Of a DNA stretch of 64,000 nucleotides, positions 35,146-43,929 are shown piece after piece; position 1 is the first letter of the stretch, and each line of letters opens with the position of its first letter. The notes beneath the pieces are model-generated. The model ran no database searches. It worked only from the letters and a program-made list of their open reading frames with translations, and had not been told where the DNA came from. This DNA comes from Prolixibacteraceae bacterium JC049 (lineage in GTDB: Bacteria; Bacteroidota; Bacteroidia; Bacteroidales; Prolixibacteraceae). Position numbers and translations under genes: made by a program. The stretch lies in NCBI GenBank assembly GCA_023369685.1, contig SACZ01000003.1, forward strand, positions 124,001 to 188,000, given 5' to 3'.

Positions 35146-36771
35146 ATGAAACAAACACGGTTTTTGAAAAAATATTTTGGAGGAGCCAGATGGATAATTC
35201 TGGCTTCTTTTTGCTTTATTATGGTGGCAACTATGCCTCCACAGAAAAAGCAAAGAATAATAATTAAGCATGCCGATAAAGGAACGATTGTTCCAAGTAC
35301 AGGTTATCGAAAGCTGATTAATAATGTGTGGCTTATTCACGACAGTGTAGACATGCATTGCGATAGTGCTTACTTCTCTCAGGAAAAAAATACGTTTGAA
35401 GGATTTGGTAAGGTACATGCCGAGCAAGGTGATACTGTTCATATGTACGGACAATACGTCAAGTATACAGGTGATAACAAAAAAGCCAAAATCCGAAGAA
35501 AAGTAAAGCTGATTAATCCGCAGCTAACTTTAACTACCGATTCGCTCGATTTTGACTATGCAACCAATGTGGGAGCTTATGACTATGGTGCCGAAATTGT
35601 TGATACAGCTAATGTGTTGACGAGTAGGGTAGGACGTTACTTTGTAAGTGAAAATCTCTTCCTTTTTTCAGATAGTGTAAAGTTGGTAAATGACGATTTT
35701 ACGATGTATTCTGATACTTTAAAGTACAATACCGAAACAGGGGTTGTTTTTATTGTAGGTAAAACTCGAATTGTTTCTGAAGAAGGAACCTTGTTGGCCC
35801 GTGGAGGTTGGTACGACACTCGTACTGGCTTGGCTAAGCTAACTAAGGATGCAGAATTGCATAAAGGGGATCAGGTTTTAAAAGGCGATTCAATTCTTTA
35901 CGATAAAGAAGGTGGAGTTGGTAAAGCTTTTGGTAATGTTTGTCTGAATGATGCAAAGAATCAGTCAACAATATATGGACGTAAAGCTGTTTATCACCGA
36001 AACTTAGAGAAGGCCATGGTTACCGATTCTGCGTTATATGTGCAGGTGGCCGAAAATGATACGCTTTTTCTTCATGCCGATACATTACGTGCATCTGCTG
36101 ATACTATTCCTGATGAGCGAATAATTAGAGCATATAATAATGTTCGTTTTTTCCGAACCGATTTTCAGGGGAAATGCGACTCTTTGGTTTACGAAAGTAG
36201 AGACTCGGTAATGAGTATGTTCTATGAGCCAATTCTGTGGGCACAAGGCAACGAGTTGAAATCAGAATTTATGAAGGTGGTACCTCATAAAGGAGAGGCA
36301 TATAGGGCGTATTTGAAGCGGAAATCATTTGTTATTGCACAGGAGGATTCGGCGATGTTTAATCAAATTAAAGGACGAGAGATGATAGCATATATCAATA
36401 ATCGTAACCTTTATAAAGTAAATGTCAATGGGAATGCTCAGTCGGTTTATTATTTCCGTGATGGAGAAACAAAAGATGCTCCGGTATTAGGTTTAAATAA
36501 AGTAGAGTGCAGTAGTATATTGATGCACTTTAAAGATCGAAGAGTTGTTCGAATAACAAGTGTTAATACACCTGAATCAATAATGATTCCTTTGGAACAA
36601 CTGAATGCTGGAGATAAAGAATTACGCGACTTTCATTGGAATCCCGAATTACGACCAATAAATCGTTACGATGTTTTCCGAAGAAAAGGAGGGAAAGTAA
36701 TTCGAAAAAAAGAAGAGAAGAAGAAAGAAACAGGGTTGAAAGAAATGCCCTTAGAGGAAGATTTTAGATAA
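35146..36771 (+). CDS. OstA-like (LptA/LptD N-domain-like) envelope protein
   Basis: A 541-aa protein with one N-terminal hydrophobic segment (WIILASFCFIMVATM, about 18-32), so exported or anchored in the inner membrane. Residues about 40-460 are OstA/LptA-type repeats: DSVDMHCDSAYF, GDTVHMYGQYVKYTG, LTTDSLDFDY, ADTLRASADT. In LPS transport such jelly-roll repeats form the bridge that carries lipid A across the periplasm. The highly charged tail (RKKEEKKKE) is unusual. It closes the operon, followed by a strong terminator. Bacteroidota OstA-like proteins are little studied; a role in LPS transport is by fold. Confidence 0.85.
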   Translation: MKQTRFLKKYFGGARWIILASFCFIMVATMPPQKKQRIIIKHADKGTIVPSTGYRKLINNVWLIHDSVDMHCDSAYFSQEKNTFEGFGKVHAEQGDTVHMYGQYVKYTGDNKKAKIRRKVKLINPQLTLTTDSLDFDYATNVGAYDYGAEIVDTANVLTSRVGRYFVSENLFLFSDSVKLVNDDFTMYSDTLKYNTETGVVFIVGKTRIVSEEGTLLARGGWYDTRTGLAKLTKDAELHKGDQVLKGDSILYDKEGGVGKAFGNVCLNDAKNQSTIYGRKAVYHRNLEKAMVTDSALYVQVAENDTLFLHADTLRASADTIPDERIIRAYNNVRFFRTDFQGKCDSLVYESRDSVMSMFYEPILWAQGNELKSEFMKVVPHKGEAYRAYLKRKSFVIAQEDSAMFNQIKGREMIAYINNRNLYKVNVNGNAQSVYYFRDGETKDAPVLGLNKVECSSILMHFKDRRVVRITSVNTPESIMIPLEQLNAGDKELRDFHWNPELRPINRYDVFRRKGGKVIRKKEEKKKETGLKEMPLEEDFR

Positions 36772-36788
36772 TTCAACACTATAGAAAT

Positions 36789-36823
36789 AAAAAATGCAGG
36801 TTCCTGGAACCTGCATTTTTTAT
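36789..36823. terminator. Bidirectional terminator after the OstA-like gene
   Basis: AAAATGCAGGTTCC / GGAACCTGCATTTT makes a long perfect hairpin with T-runs on both sides. Confidence 0.88.
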
Positions 36824-36838
36824 TTAGTGAGATTTTTT

Positions 36839-37060
36839 TTAATACTCATCTTCATTGAAGAAGAAGTCTTCTTTACTTGGATAATCAGGCCAAATGTCTT
36901 CGATACTTTCGAAAACTTCACCTTCATCTTCCAATTCCTGAAGATTTTCAATCACCTCAAGTGGAGCACCTGAACGAATACCAAAGTCGATTAATTCGTC
37001 TTTAGTAGCTGGCCATGGCGCATCTTCTAATTTAGAGGCTAATTCTAGTGTCCAATACAT
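36839..37060 (-). CDS. DUF2795 domain-containing small protein
   Basis: A 73-aa acidic protein. MYWTLELASKLEDAPWPATKDELIDFGIRSGA (shown in parts: EDAPWPATKDELIDF, GAPLEVIENLQELED) is the DUF2795 pattern highly conserved across Bacteroidota, followed by a Glu/Asp-rich tail. The function is not known; a small regulatory or binding protein is plausible. It is a single gene convergent with the OstA operon. Confidence 0.88.
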   Translation of the reverse strand: MYWTLELASKLEDAPWPATKDELIDFGIRSGAPLEVIENLQELEDEGEVFESIEDIWPDYPSKEDFFFNEDEY

Positions 37061-37143
37061 ACCCAGAAGTTTAAGGTTACAACTTATTTTTCAAGAGTTC
37101 AGCGAATATAGAAAAATAACTGAAAAAAAAGAATGGTAAAAAA

Positions 37144-37695
37144 TTATTTTTTCAACATCCAGGGAACTTCTTCAATATTTTCGTCATGACTAAGGCGTCT
37201 TGATAGTACAAAAAGATAGTCCGAAAGTCGATTTAGGTACTTGATGACATTCGGATCTACATCGCACTCTTCGCTTAATTTAATAGAGCAGCGCTCTGCT
37301 CTACGACAAACTGTTCTGGCCAAATGACAGTACGAAACACTGTTGCTACCTCCGGGCAGTACAAAAAACTGCATGGAAGGTAATGTTTCATCCAACTTGT
37401 CCATCTCTTTTTCTAACGTGCGAATATCTTCTTTAGTGCAAGGAATCTGTTCGCGAACATTTGTTGCTTCTGTATCGGTAGCCAAACTAGCACCAATTAC
37501 AAAAAGTTTATTTTGAATCTCAATTAAGAAATCGATATGACTTTGCTGTATTGGTTGAGAGCGCAAAAGTCCGATCCATGAGTTTAACTCATCAACCGTA
37601 CCATACGCCTCAAGTCGGGTATGGTATTTTTTTACTCTTGTTCCTCCAATCAGACCAGTAGTACCATCGTCACCGGTTTTTGTATATACTTTCAT
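37144..37695 (-). CDS. Cob(I)yrinic acid a,c-diamide adenosyltransferase (PduO type)
   Basis: Transfers the adenosyl group of ATP to reduced corrinoid, making coenzyme B12. The 183-aa cytoplasmic enzyme shows VYTKTGDDGTTGLIGG (ATP-binding), AYGTVDELNSWIGLLRS, and the helix ARTVCRRAERCSIKL with the Arg/Glu residues of the active site. The length is standard for the PduO-type trimer. The product is needed by methylmalonyl-CoA mutase, which many Bacteroidota use to make propionate, and by B12 ribonucleotide reductase. No other B12 gene is nearby. The upstream 199 bases include the terminator of the ABC gene. Confidence 0.94.
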   Translation of the reverse strand: MKVYTKTGDDGTTGLIGGTRVKKYHTRLEAYGTVDELNSWIGLLRSQPIQQSHIDFLIEIQNKLFVIGASLATDTEATNVREQIPCTKEDIRTLEKEMDKLDETLPSMQFFVLPGGSNSVSYCHLARTVCRRAERCSIKLSEECDVDPNVIKYLNRLSDYLFVLSRRLSHDENIEEVPWMLKK

Positions 37696-37821
37696 TCGTT
37701 TAACTTTTTTTGAAAGAGGCCAAAATCAATTGGGGCTCTATGCAATTGTTTTCTGATGTAACAAACAAAATTGATTTTGGCTTATTGATTTTCGACAAAG
37801 TAATGAAGAAAAATAGGTAAC

Positions 37822-37863
37822 AAATAAAAATCGAGCATTATAATTGAATACAATGCCCGATTT
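37822..37863 (-). terminator. Terminator of the ABC ATPase gene
   Basis: On the minus strand AAATCGGGCATT pairs with AATGCTCGATTT (one mismatch) and is followed by TTTTTATTTG. Confidence 0.75.
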
Positions 37864-37894
37864 CAAATATCTTTAATAAGATAAGTTGAATATT

Positions 37895-38620
37895 CTAGTC
37901 CAGTAGCTCTGCAGCTTCTTCTGTTAAAATTGGATTTGGATTAACCTCATCCGATTCAACCATACCATCTTTAAGTCGAATAATACGGTGAGCGTATTGT
38001 GCAATATCCTCTTCGTGTGTAACCAAAATAATGGTATTACCACCTTTATGAATGTCGGCGAACAAGCGCATTACCTCTACCGAAATTTTAGAGTCAAGGT
38101 TACCAGTTGGCTCATCGGCAAGAAGAATAGATGGATTGTTGATTAGTGCTCTAGCAACAGCAACACGTTGGCGTTGTCCTCCCGATAGCTCATTGGGCTT
38201 ATGATCCATACGCTCAGCTAATCCTACTTCTTCCAATTTTTGTCTGGCTCTTTTCTTGCGCTCTTCTTTTCCTACTCCTGCATAAATAAGAGGTAACATT
38301 ACATTCTCTAGTGCATCGTAGCGTGGTAGTAGGTTAAATGTTTGAAATACAAATCCGATTTCTTTACTGCGAATTCGAGCTAACTGATCATCTTCTAAAT
38401 GGCTAACATTCGTTCCATTTAAGAAGTAATCTCCGTCAGTAGGAGTATCTAAACAACCTATAATGTTCATCATTGTCGATTTTCCAGAACCAGATGCTCC
38501 CATTATGGCTACATATTCCCCTTTTGAAATGGATAGTGATACGGAACGAAGTGCTTTAACCACTTGAGTTCCTACTTCATAGTGTTTTACAATGTTTTTG
38601 AGTTGAATTATTTCGCTCAT
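37895..38620 (-). CDS. ABC transporter ATP-binding protein (LolD/MacB type)
   Basis: A 241-aa ATPase subunit. Walker [13 protein letters not shown] (about 41-52), Q-loop [16 protein letters not shown], signature [15 protein letters not shown], Walker [15 protein letters not shown]-loop VTHEE. This is the LolD/FtsE/MacB branch, whose members use mechanical force in lipoprotein release or efflux, not import. The permease gene is not adjacent; it stands alone with its own terminator. The C-terminus has a 15-residue acidic extension ([20 protein letters not shown]). Which permease it serves cannot be told. Confidence 0.93.
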   Translation of the reverse strand: MSEIIQLKNIVKHYEVGTQVVKALRSVSLSISKGEYVAIMGASGSGKSTMMNIIGCLDTPTDGDYFLNGTNVSHLEDDQLARIRSKEIGFVFQTFNLLPRYDALENVMLPLIYAGVGKEERKKRARQKLEEVGLAERMDHKPNELSGGQRQRVAVARALINNPSILLADEPTGNLDSKISVEVMRLFADIHKGGNTIILVTHEEDIAQYAHRIIRLKDGMVESDEVNPNPILTEEAAELLD

Positions 38621-38821
38621 GTCCTTGGTTTTAGGGTTCTTACAAATATATAGATCTTTGGATGAAATCGGATTTAAAAAATGTTAAATAACAAGGTTTT
38701 TAGCGATCTCAACTTTCAGCCTGCTAGAAACGAAACGGTTAAAATATCTTTTTATTTGATCTGTTTGGCAAAGGTTTTAACTTCGAAATAAACTTAAAAA
38801 CATTGGATGAAGAGGAAACAT

Positions 38822-38852
38822 TTTGCAATGGAAAACAAAAATATTTTCTTTG
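38822..38852 (+). promoter_or_regulatory. Candidate promoter of recG
   Basis: TTTG (38822-38825), 19 bases, TTTCTTTG (38845-38852): one mismatch to TTTG-N19-TAnnTTTG, with about 35 bases of leader before the recG ATG. Confidence 0.5.
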
Positions 38853-38894
38853 CAATAGAAGCATTGCTTCCTGTTAAAAACGCCAGTAAAATAG

Positions 38895-41000
38895 ATGAAC
38901 CAAGCATTAGTACAAGATATCAAATTCTTACCGGGAGCAGGACCAAAGAAGGCAGCTACTTTAAATAAGGAACTTGAAATTTTTACATTCCAGGATCTGT
39001 TGTATTACTATCCATATAAATACATCGATCGGACGAAAATTTTCACTGTTCGTGAAGCTACCGGGAACATGGCCTATATTCAGTTGAAGGGAAAGATTCA
39101 GCGTATGGAGGAAATCGGAGAAGGAGCCAAGAAGCGAATGGTGGCCTACTTTACCGATGGAACGGGTGTGATGGAATTGGTTTGGTTCAAAGGAATTGCC
39201 TATGCAAAGAAAAGTTTAGATATCAACAAAGAGTATATTGTATTTGGAAAGCCGGCAGTTTTTGGCGGAAAAATAAATATTGCTCATCCTGATGTTGAAG
39301 AACCAGATGTGGCAAGGGTTTCGGTAACAGGAAAGCTGCAGGCGTTATATCATACTACAGAGAAGATGAAGCGTGGCTACCTGAATTCCAAAGCCATGCT
39401 AAAATTGCAGCAGAACCTTTGGCCAATGGTGAAGGGTAAAATTCATGAAACATTACCTCAATGGATTACCGAGAAGCTAAAGTTGATGCCTTTGGAGATG
39501 GCGCTGTTCAATATTCATTTTCCAACCAATGGCGACTTGCTGAAGAAAGCACAGTTTCGTTTGAAGTTTGAAGAGCTGTTTTATATCCAATTGAAGATAT
39601 TGTCGATGAAAACAGATCGGAACCGAAGGTTTAAAGGTAACCGGTTTGAAAAGATTGGCTTCAACTTCAATACTTTTTATGAGCAAAATTTACCTTTTGA
39701 GTTAACTGGAGCTCAAAAACGGGTGCTTCGAGAAATTCGAAAAGACATGGGCTCTGGTCGTCAGATGAATCGTTTGCTCCAGGGCGATGTGGGTAGTGGA
39801 AAAACAATGGTGGCATTAATGGCTGGACTGATGGCATTGGATAATGGCTTTCAGGTTTGTATTATGGCACCTACCGAGATATTGGCCAATCAGCACTATG
39901 TATCAGTGGTAGAATTTCTAGATGGAATGCCTGTGCAGGTAGGACTACTTACGGGGTCTACTCGTAAAAAAGCACGAACCGAATTGCACGAAAAGTTGCA
40001 AAATGGACAAATGCAGATTCTTATTGGCACACATGCCTTAATCGAAGACTCGGTACAATATCAGAATCTGGGCTTGGTTGTTATTGATGAACAGCATCGT
40101 TTTGGAGTGGCTCAACGTGCTCGCCTGTGGAATAAGAATACGGTGCCACCTCATGTTTTAGTGATGACTGCTACACCTATTCCGCGTACTTTGGCAATGA
40201 CCATTTATGGCGATTTGGAAGTTTCTGTAATCGATGAATTACCACCAGGGCGTAAGCCAATTCAAACGCTACATTATTTCCACAATAAGCATCGTGAGGT
40301 TTTCGGTTTCATGAAAAAGCAAATCGAACTGGGGCGACAGGTTTATGTGGTTTATCCATTGATTCAGGAGTCGGAGAAACTTTCTTATAAAGATCTGGAG
40401 CAAGGATATGAGCAAATCTGTAGCTATTTCCCAAAGCCCAAGTACAAAGTGAGTATGGTGCATGGAAAAATGAAAGCTGCAGATAAAGATGCCGAAATGC
40501 AATTGTTTGTGGAGGGCAAAACCAATATAATGGTAGCAACTACGGTAATTGAAGTTGGGGTGAATGTTCCTAATGCTTCGGTGATGGTGATTGAAAGTTC
40601 TGAAAAATTCGGATTGTCTCAGTTGCATCAGTTGCGAGGCAGAGTAGGGCGTGGAGCCAATCAATCGTACTGTATTTTAATGTCAGATTATAAACTTTCC
40701 AAAGAAGGACGAAAGCGTTTGGATACGATGGTGCGTACCAACGATGGGTTCGAAATAGCGGAGGCCGACTTAAAATTGCGTGGACCAGGAGATATGGAAG
40801 GAACGCAACAAAGTGGTATGGCTTTCGATCTAAAAATTGCTAACCTTTCTAAAGATGGACAGTTACTTCAGTATGCCCGCGATATTGCAGAGAAGATTTT
40901 AGACGATGATCCTGTCCTGGATAAAGAGGGAAATCGCTTATTAAAAGAACAGCTAAAAGTTTTGCAAAAAGCACAATTTAATTGGAGCTCTATTAGCTAA
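38895..41000 (+). CDS. recG: ATP-dependent DNA helicase RecG
   Basis: Reverses stalled replication forks and migrates Holliday junctions. 701 aa, standard length. The N-terminal wedge/OB domain (about 1-200: FQDLLYYYPYKYIDRT) is followed by the helicase core with Walker A LLQGDVGSGKTMVAL (about 293-307), DEQH box LVVIDEQHRFGVAQR, TATPIPRTLAMT, and QLHQLRGRVGRG. The C-terminal TRG region (about 600-690) with LKLRGPGDMEGTQQSG matches the motif that couples ATP use to branch migration. It is monocistronic, with a promoter and terminator of its own. Confidence 0.96.
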   Translation: MNQALVQDIKFLPGAGPKKAATLNKELEIFTFQDLLYYYPYKYIDRTKIFTVREATGNMAYIQLKGKIQRMEEIGEGAKKRMVAYFTDGTGVMELVWFKGIAYAKKSLDINKEYIVFGKPAVFGGKINIAHPDVEEPDVARVSVTGKLQALYHTTEKMKRGYLNSKAMLKLQQNLWPMVKGKIHETLPQWITEKLKLMPLEMALFNIHFPTNGDLLKKAQFRLKFEELFYIQLKILSMKTDRNRRFKGNRFEKIGFNFNTFYEQNLPFELTGAQKRVLREIRKDMGSGRQMNRLLQGDVGSGKTMVALMAGLMALDNGFQVCIMAPTEILANQHYVSVVEFLDGMPVQVGLLTGSTRKKARTELHEKLQNGQMQILIGTHALIEDSVQYQNLGLVVIDEQHRFGVAQRARLWNKNTVPPHVLVMTATPIPRTLAMTIYGDLEVSVIDELPPGRKPIQTLHYFHNKHREVFGFMKKQIELGRQVYVVYPLIQESEKLSYKDLEQGYEQICSYFPKPKYKVSMVHGKMKAADKDAEMQLFVEGKTNIMVATTVIEVGVNVPNASVMVIESSEKFGLSQLHQLRGRVGRGANQSYCILMSDYKLSKEGRKRLDTMVRTNDGFEIAEADLKLRGPGDMEGTQQSGMAFDLKIANLSKDGQLLQYARDIAEKILDDDPVLDKEGNRLLKEQLKVLQKAQFNWSSIS

Positions 41001-41030
41001 AAAAAGATATTGAAAATAGTAATATTTGGG

Positions 41031-41074
41031 AGGCACATGTCATTCGTTTCGATGATTTGTGCCTTTCTTTTTTT
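41031..41074 (+). terminator. Terminator of recG
   Basis: AGGCACA / TGTGCCT stem with an inner TCAT/ATGA pairing, followed by TTCTTTTTTT, 30 bases after the recG stop. Confidence 0.75.
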
Positions 41075-41385
41075 CTCGTTTTAAATACTTATGTGCTCGC
41101 TATAGAAGCTTAAGAGTAGCTTGCAGAAAGAGTGCGTTTAAGCATTCTGTGTACTCCTGAAAAGTAGTCCCCAATAGGTGTGTACTAATTGGTAGAAGTA
41201 TTCAGGTGTGTGTTTGCAGTGTGCAGTATTGCAGTGTTTTAGAAAGGTGTTGACGTGTGTGCCGTTCGGTGTGTACTTCAAAATGATCCTTGGTTTGTCT
41301 AGTCTATTCGGTCAGGTCGTGAGCTTGTGTCAATCTTATCATATTTGTTTCAGAAATCAAAGCAAAATAGAATTAGGGTTTAGTC
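41075..41385 (+). promoter_or_regulatory. Leader/control region of the efflux operon with GTGTACT repeats
   Basis: A 311-base stretch without a credible gene. TGTGTACT occurs three times (41148, 41180, 41271); the last two extend to GGTGTGTACT. Further GTGTG tracts lie at about 41206-41222 and 41255-41262. No TAnnTTTG/TTTG promoter at proper spacing could be fixed. A regulator-binding site or leader element is possible. Confidence 0.45.
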
Positions 41386-42735
41386 ATGAAAAAGTTATTG
41401 ATGATATCGTTCATCTGCTTTTTTGTATTGGGGAATCTTTTTGCACAAGATGCAAAAAATTGGAATCTGAAAAAGATTTTAGATTTCAGTAGAACCAATA
41501 GTCCTCTCATAAAAAAGGAAGCATTAAAGGTAGAGGAAGCAGGTGAGGCGGTAAAAGAACTGGAAAGTAATCGGAGGCCTCAGGTTGAGGGGGCCATAAG
41601 CGGTAGTACAATGTTTGTCGATTTAAATGTTGATCTGCCACAAGAAGTTGTTGATGACTTGTCCGATCAAGTAAAAGGAATTTTAACAGCATTACAAGAT
41701 GTTGATCGAATTTACTCCATGTCGGGAGGAGTAACATTGAGTCAACTGATTTATAATCCTGTTTTAAAGAATGGAATTCGATCGGCAAAAACAGCTCAAG
41801 AGCTCTATGGATTAGGGAAAAATATTAAAGAAGAAGAGATGATTTATGAAATCTCTTCGAACTATTATCAGGTATTGCTGAATATGTCACAAATAAATGT
41901 GATTGACATCAACCTAAAAAGTTTAGAACAGTTGCAGGTTTCAACCAAGTTGTTGTATGAGAATGATTTAGGGTTGAAAACTGATAACAGTAGAATTAAG
42001 GTAAACATTACCAATTTACAGACACAGCGAACGCGCTTGTTGAATGGAATTAATGCACAGCTGAATTACATTAAGGTATTAGCCGGCTTACCATTGAAAG
42101 CCGATATAACACCAGATCAGCAAGAATTAGACGCTATTGTAAAATTGTCGGAAGTAAATCAGGTTGGTTTCGATGTAAATAATCGATTGGAATACCAAAG
42201 TCTGATGAAACAAAAAGAGCTGTTGGAGAATCAAATAGCAGGCGAAAAAGCGGCTTATCTACCAACGGTTGCAGCAATGGGACGAGCACAATGGCAAGCA
42301 ATGAATTCAGAATTTAAATTTCCTGATTGGAATGGGAATCACATGGTTGGAGTGAATGTAACTGTGCCCATTTTCGATAGCGGAAAGAAGAAACATAAAG
42401 TACGTCAGGCGAAGCTTAAAAGTGAGCAAGCCGAACAAGATATTATTCATAATGGCAAAATGCTAACGGTTGATTACCTGAATTCAATTAATCAGTTGAC
42501 AACCAGTTGGGATGCTTTGTTGGTGCAGGAAACCAATAAAGAGTTGGCAGAAGAGGTATACGATCAGTCAGAGCTTCAGTATAAAGAAGGAGTGGCCTCG
42601 TTAACTGACTTGCTAAATGCAGAGGTTTCTTTTAGAGAAGCGCAGAATGCATACAACCAGCACGTGCTGGATTATAAAGTTGCCTTGTTGAACCTTGTGC
42701 GTTCGAAAGGGGAGCTAAAAACATTTGCCGAATAA
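41386..42735 (+). CDS. TolC-family outer-membrane efflux channel
   Basis: The 449-aa outer-membrane exit duct of a tripartite pump. Signal peptide MKKLLMISFICFFVLGNLFAQ, then two OEP repeats of long alpha-helical hairpins with beta strands (about 30-230 and 240-440; SNYYQVLLNMSQINVIDINLKSLEQ is one helix region, and the second repeat ends SQLQYKEGVASLTDLLNAEVSF, the typical TolC pattern). It is the first gene of a three-gene operon with the adaptor 16 bases downstream. No lipobox is visible, unlike OprM-type channels. Confidence 0.93.
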   Translation: MKKLLMISFICFFVLGNLFAQDAKNWNLKKILDFSRTNSPLIKKEALKVEEAGEAVKELESNRRPQVEGAISGSTMFVDLNVDLPQEVVDDLSDQVKGILTALQDVDRIYSMSGGVTLSQLIYNPVLKNGIRSAKTAQELYGLGKNIKEEEMIYEISSNYYQVLLNMSQINVIDINLKSLEQLQVSTKLLYENDLGLKTDNSRIKVNITNLQTQRTRLLNGINAQLNYIKVLAGLPLKADITPDQQELDAIVKLSEVNQVGFDVNNRLEYQSLMKQKELLENQIAGEKAAYLPTVAAMGRAQWQAMNSEFKFPDWNGNHMVGVNVTVPIFDSGKKKHKVRQAKLKSEQAEQDIIHNGKMLTVDYLNSINQLTTSWDALLVQETNKELAEEVYDQSELQYKEGVASLTDLLNAEVSFREAQNAYNQHVLDYKVALLNLVRSKGELKTFAE

Positions 42736-42751
42736 TTAAAACTGAAATCAA

Positions 42752-43816
42752 ATGAAGATCAAAAAATATATAATCAGAATATTCATTGTTGTTGGTTCCA
42801 TTGGAATTATTGCAGCAACATTAGCCAATAATAAAGAGGAGTTAAAAGAGGATGCTAAAATCGCAGCTTTAGCTGCAGAGGCCATTCCTGTTTATACTAC
42901 AGCATTAAAGAATGAAAATATCGATCGTCAGATTGTTGCTACAGGCTGCTTGAAAGCACATAAAGAGTTGATGCTATTGTCTGAGACACAAGGGCGAGTT
43001 AATAATATATATAAGCGAAAAGGTGATAAAGTTCGAAAAGGTGAAGTGATTACTTCTGTTGAAGACGAAGTGTTTTTGGCACAAAAGTTGGTAGCTGAAG
43101 CGAACTTTGAACAAGCCGAAAAGGATTTAAAACGAAGTGAAAAACTGAGAGCAGGTAATGCTATTTCGAAACAACGTTTGGAGCAAGCCAGAATTGCAGT
43201 GAAGCAGGCAAAAGCTCAAATGATTGCTGCCAAAAAGCAATACGATAACACTTCAATTGAAGCACCTTTCTCAGGAGAAATAATCAACGATTTCATCGAG
43301 ACAGGAACATTGCTTGCCGGTGGAATGCAGATTTGCGAGATTGTTGATATCGCACAGTTGAAGATGATTGTAAAAGTAACTGAACGTGAGGTGCTGGAAA
43401 TAGTGCAAGGCAATCAGGTTGAGATAAAAGTAAATGCATTGCCAGAACAAAGTTTCGTGGGTACAGTGAAATCGATTAGTAGTAAAGCTGATAACGCAAT
43501 GAAATTCGATGTGGAAATAAGAATGCATAACAATGGTGAAAGTCAGTTGCGTGCAGGGATGTATGCCGATGTGAAATTCAACTCTTCTTCGAAAGAGAGA
43601 ATGAATACCATTGATAGAAAAGCCATTGTTGGAGGACTGAAGTCGCCAAAAGTATTTGTAATCAAAGAAGGTAAAGCATATAACAAAGCAATCGTTATTG
43701 GACGAGCTTTTAATGACAAGATTGAAGTAATTAGTGGAATTGATGCCAGCGAGCAAATAGTGCTAAGTGGGCAGATAAATCTAAAAGAAGGAACTGAAGT
43801 GAAGGTACTTCAGTAG
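42752..43816 (+). CDS. RND efflux periplasmic adaptor (membrane fusion protein)
   Basis: 354 aa joining the inner-membrane pump to the TolC channel. An N-terminal membrane anchor (about 7-26: IIRIFIVVGSIGIIAATLA) is followed by a split lipoyl domain (GRVNNIYKRKGDKVRKGEVI ... APFSGEIINDFIETGTLL) around a helical hairpin (about 115-165), a beta-barrel domain (about 205-290) and a membrane-proximal domain with LSGQINLKEGTEVKVL. Anchoring is by helix, not lipid. It sits between the channel gene and the pump gene; the 113-base gap to the pump holds a large hairpin. Confidence 0.93.
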   Translation: MKIKKYIIRIFIVVGSIGIIAATLANNKEELKEDAKIAALAAEAIPVYTTALKNENIDRQIVATGCLKAHKELMLLSETQGRVNNIYKRKGDKVRKGEVITSVEDEVFLAQKLVAEANFEQAEKDLKRSEKLRAGNAISKQRLEQARIAVKQAKAQMIAAKKQYDNTSIEAPFSGEIINDFIETGTLLAGGMQICEIVDIAQLKMIVKVTEREVLEIVQGNQVEIKVNALPEQSFVGTVKSISSKADNAMKFDVEIRMHNNGESQLRAGMYADVKFNSSSKERMNTIDRKAIVGGLKSPKVFVIKEGKAYNKAIVIGRAFNDKIEVISGIDASEQIVLSGQINLKEGTEVKVLQ

Positions 43817-43846
43817 TAAAATACATGGTGATTAGCTAAGCTAGAT

Positions 43847-43901
43847 GATCAGAGCCTCCGGCCGTAGTGTGTGTGAAAGTTTTTAGGCTGGAGCTCTGAT
43901 C
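43847..43901 (+). repeat. Intercistronic inverted repeat before the RND pump gene
   Basis: GATCAGAGCCTCCGGCC and GGCTGGAGCTCTGATC pair over about 16 bp with two irregular positions around a 22-base loop containing GTGTGTGTG. No T-run follows, so it is not a normal terminator. It may set the ratio of adaptor to pump mRNA. Confidence 0.7.
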
Positions 43902-43929
43902 TAATTCCACGAATTGAAAATGATTTAGA

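Noticed and set aside
35077-35454. 125-codon minus-strand frame over the MoxR/OstA junction
   Set aside because: Antisense to two well-supported genes; shadow of their codon pattern.
41208-41492. 94-codon frame in the efflux leader
   Set aside because: Overlaps the clear signal peptide of the TolC-type gene in another frame; Cys/Phe-rich, so probably chance.
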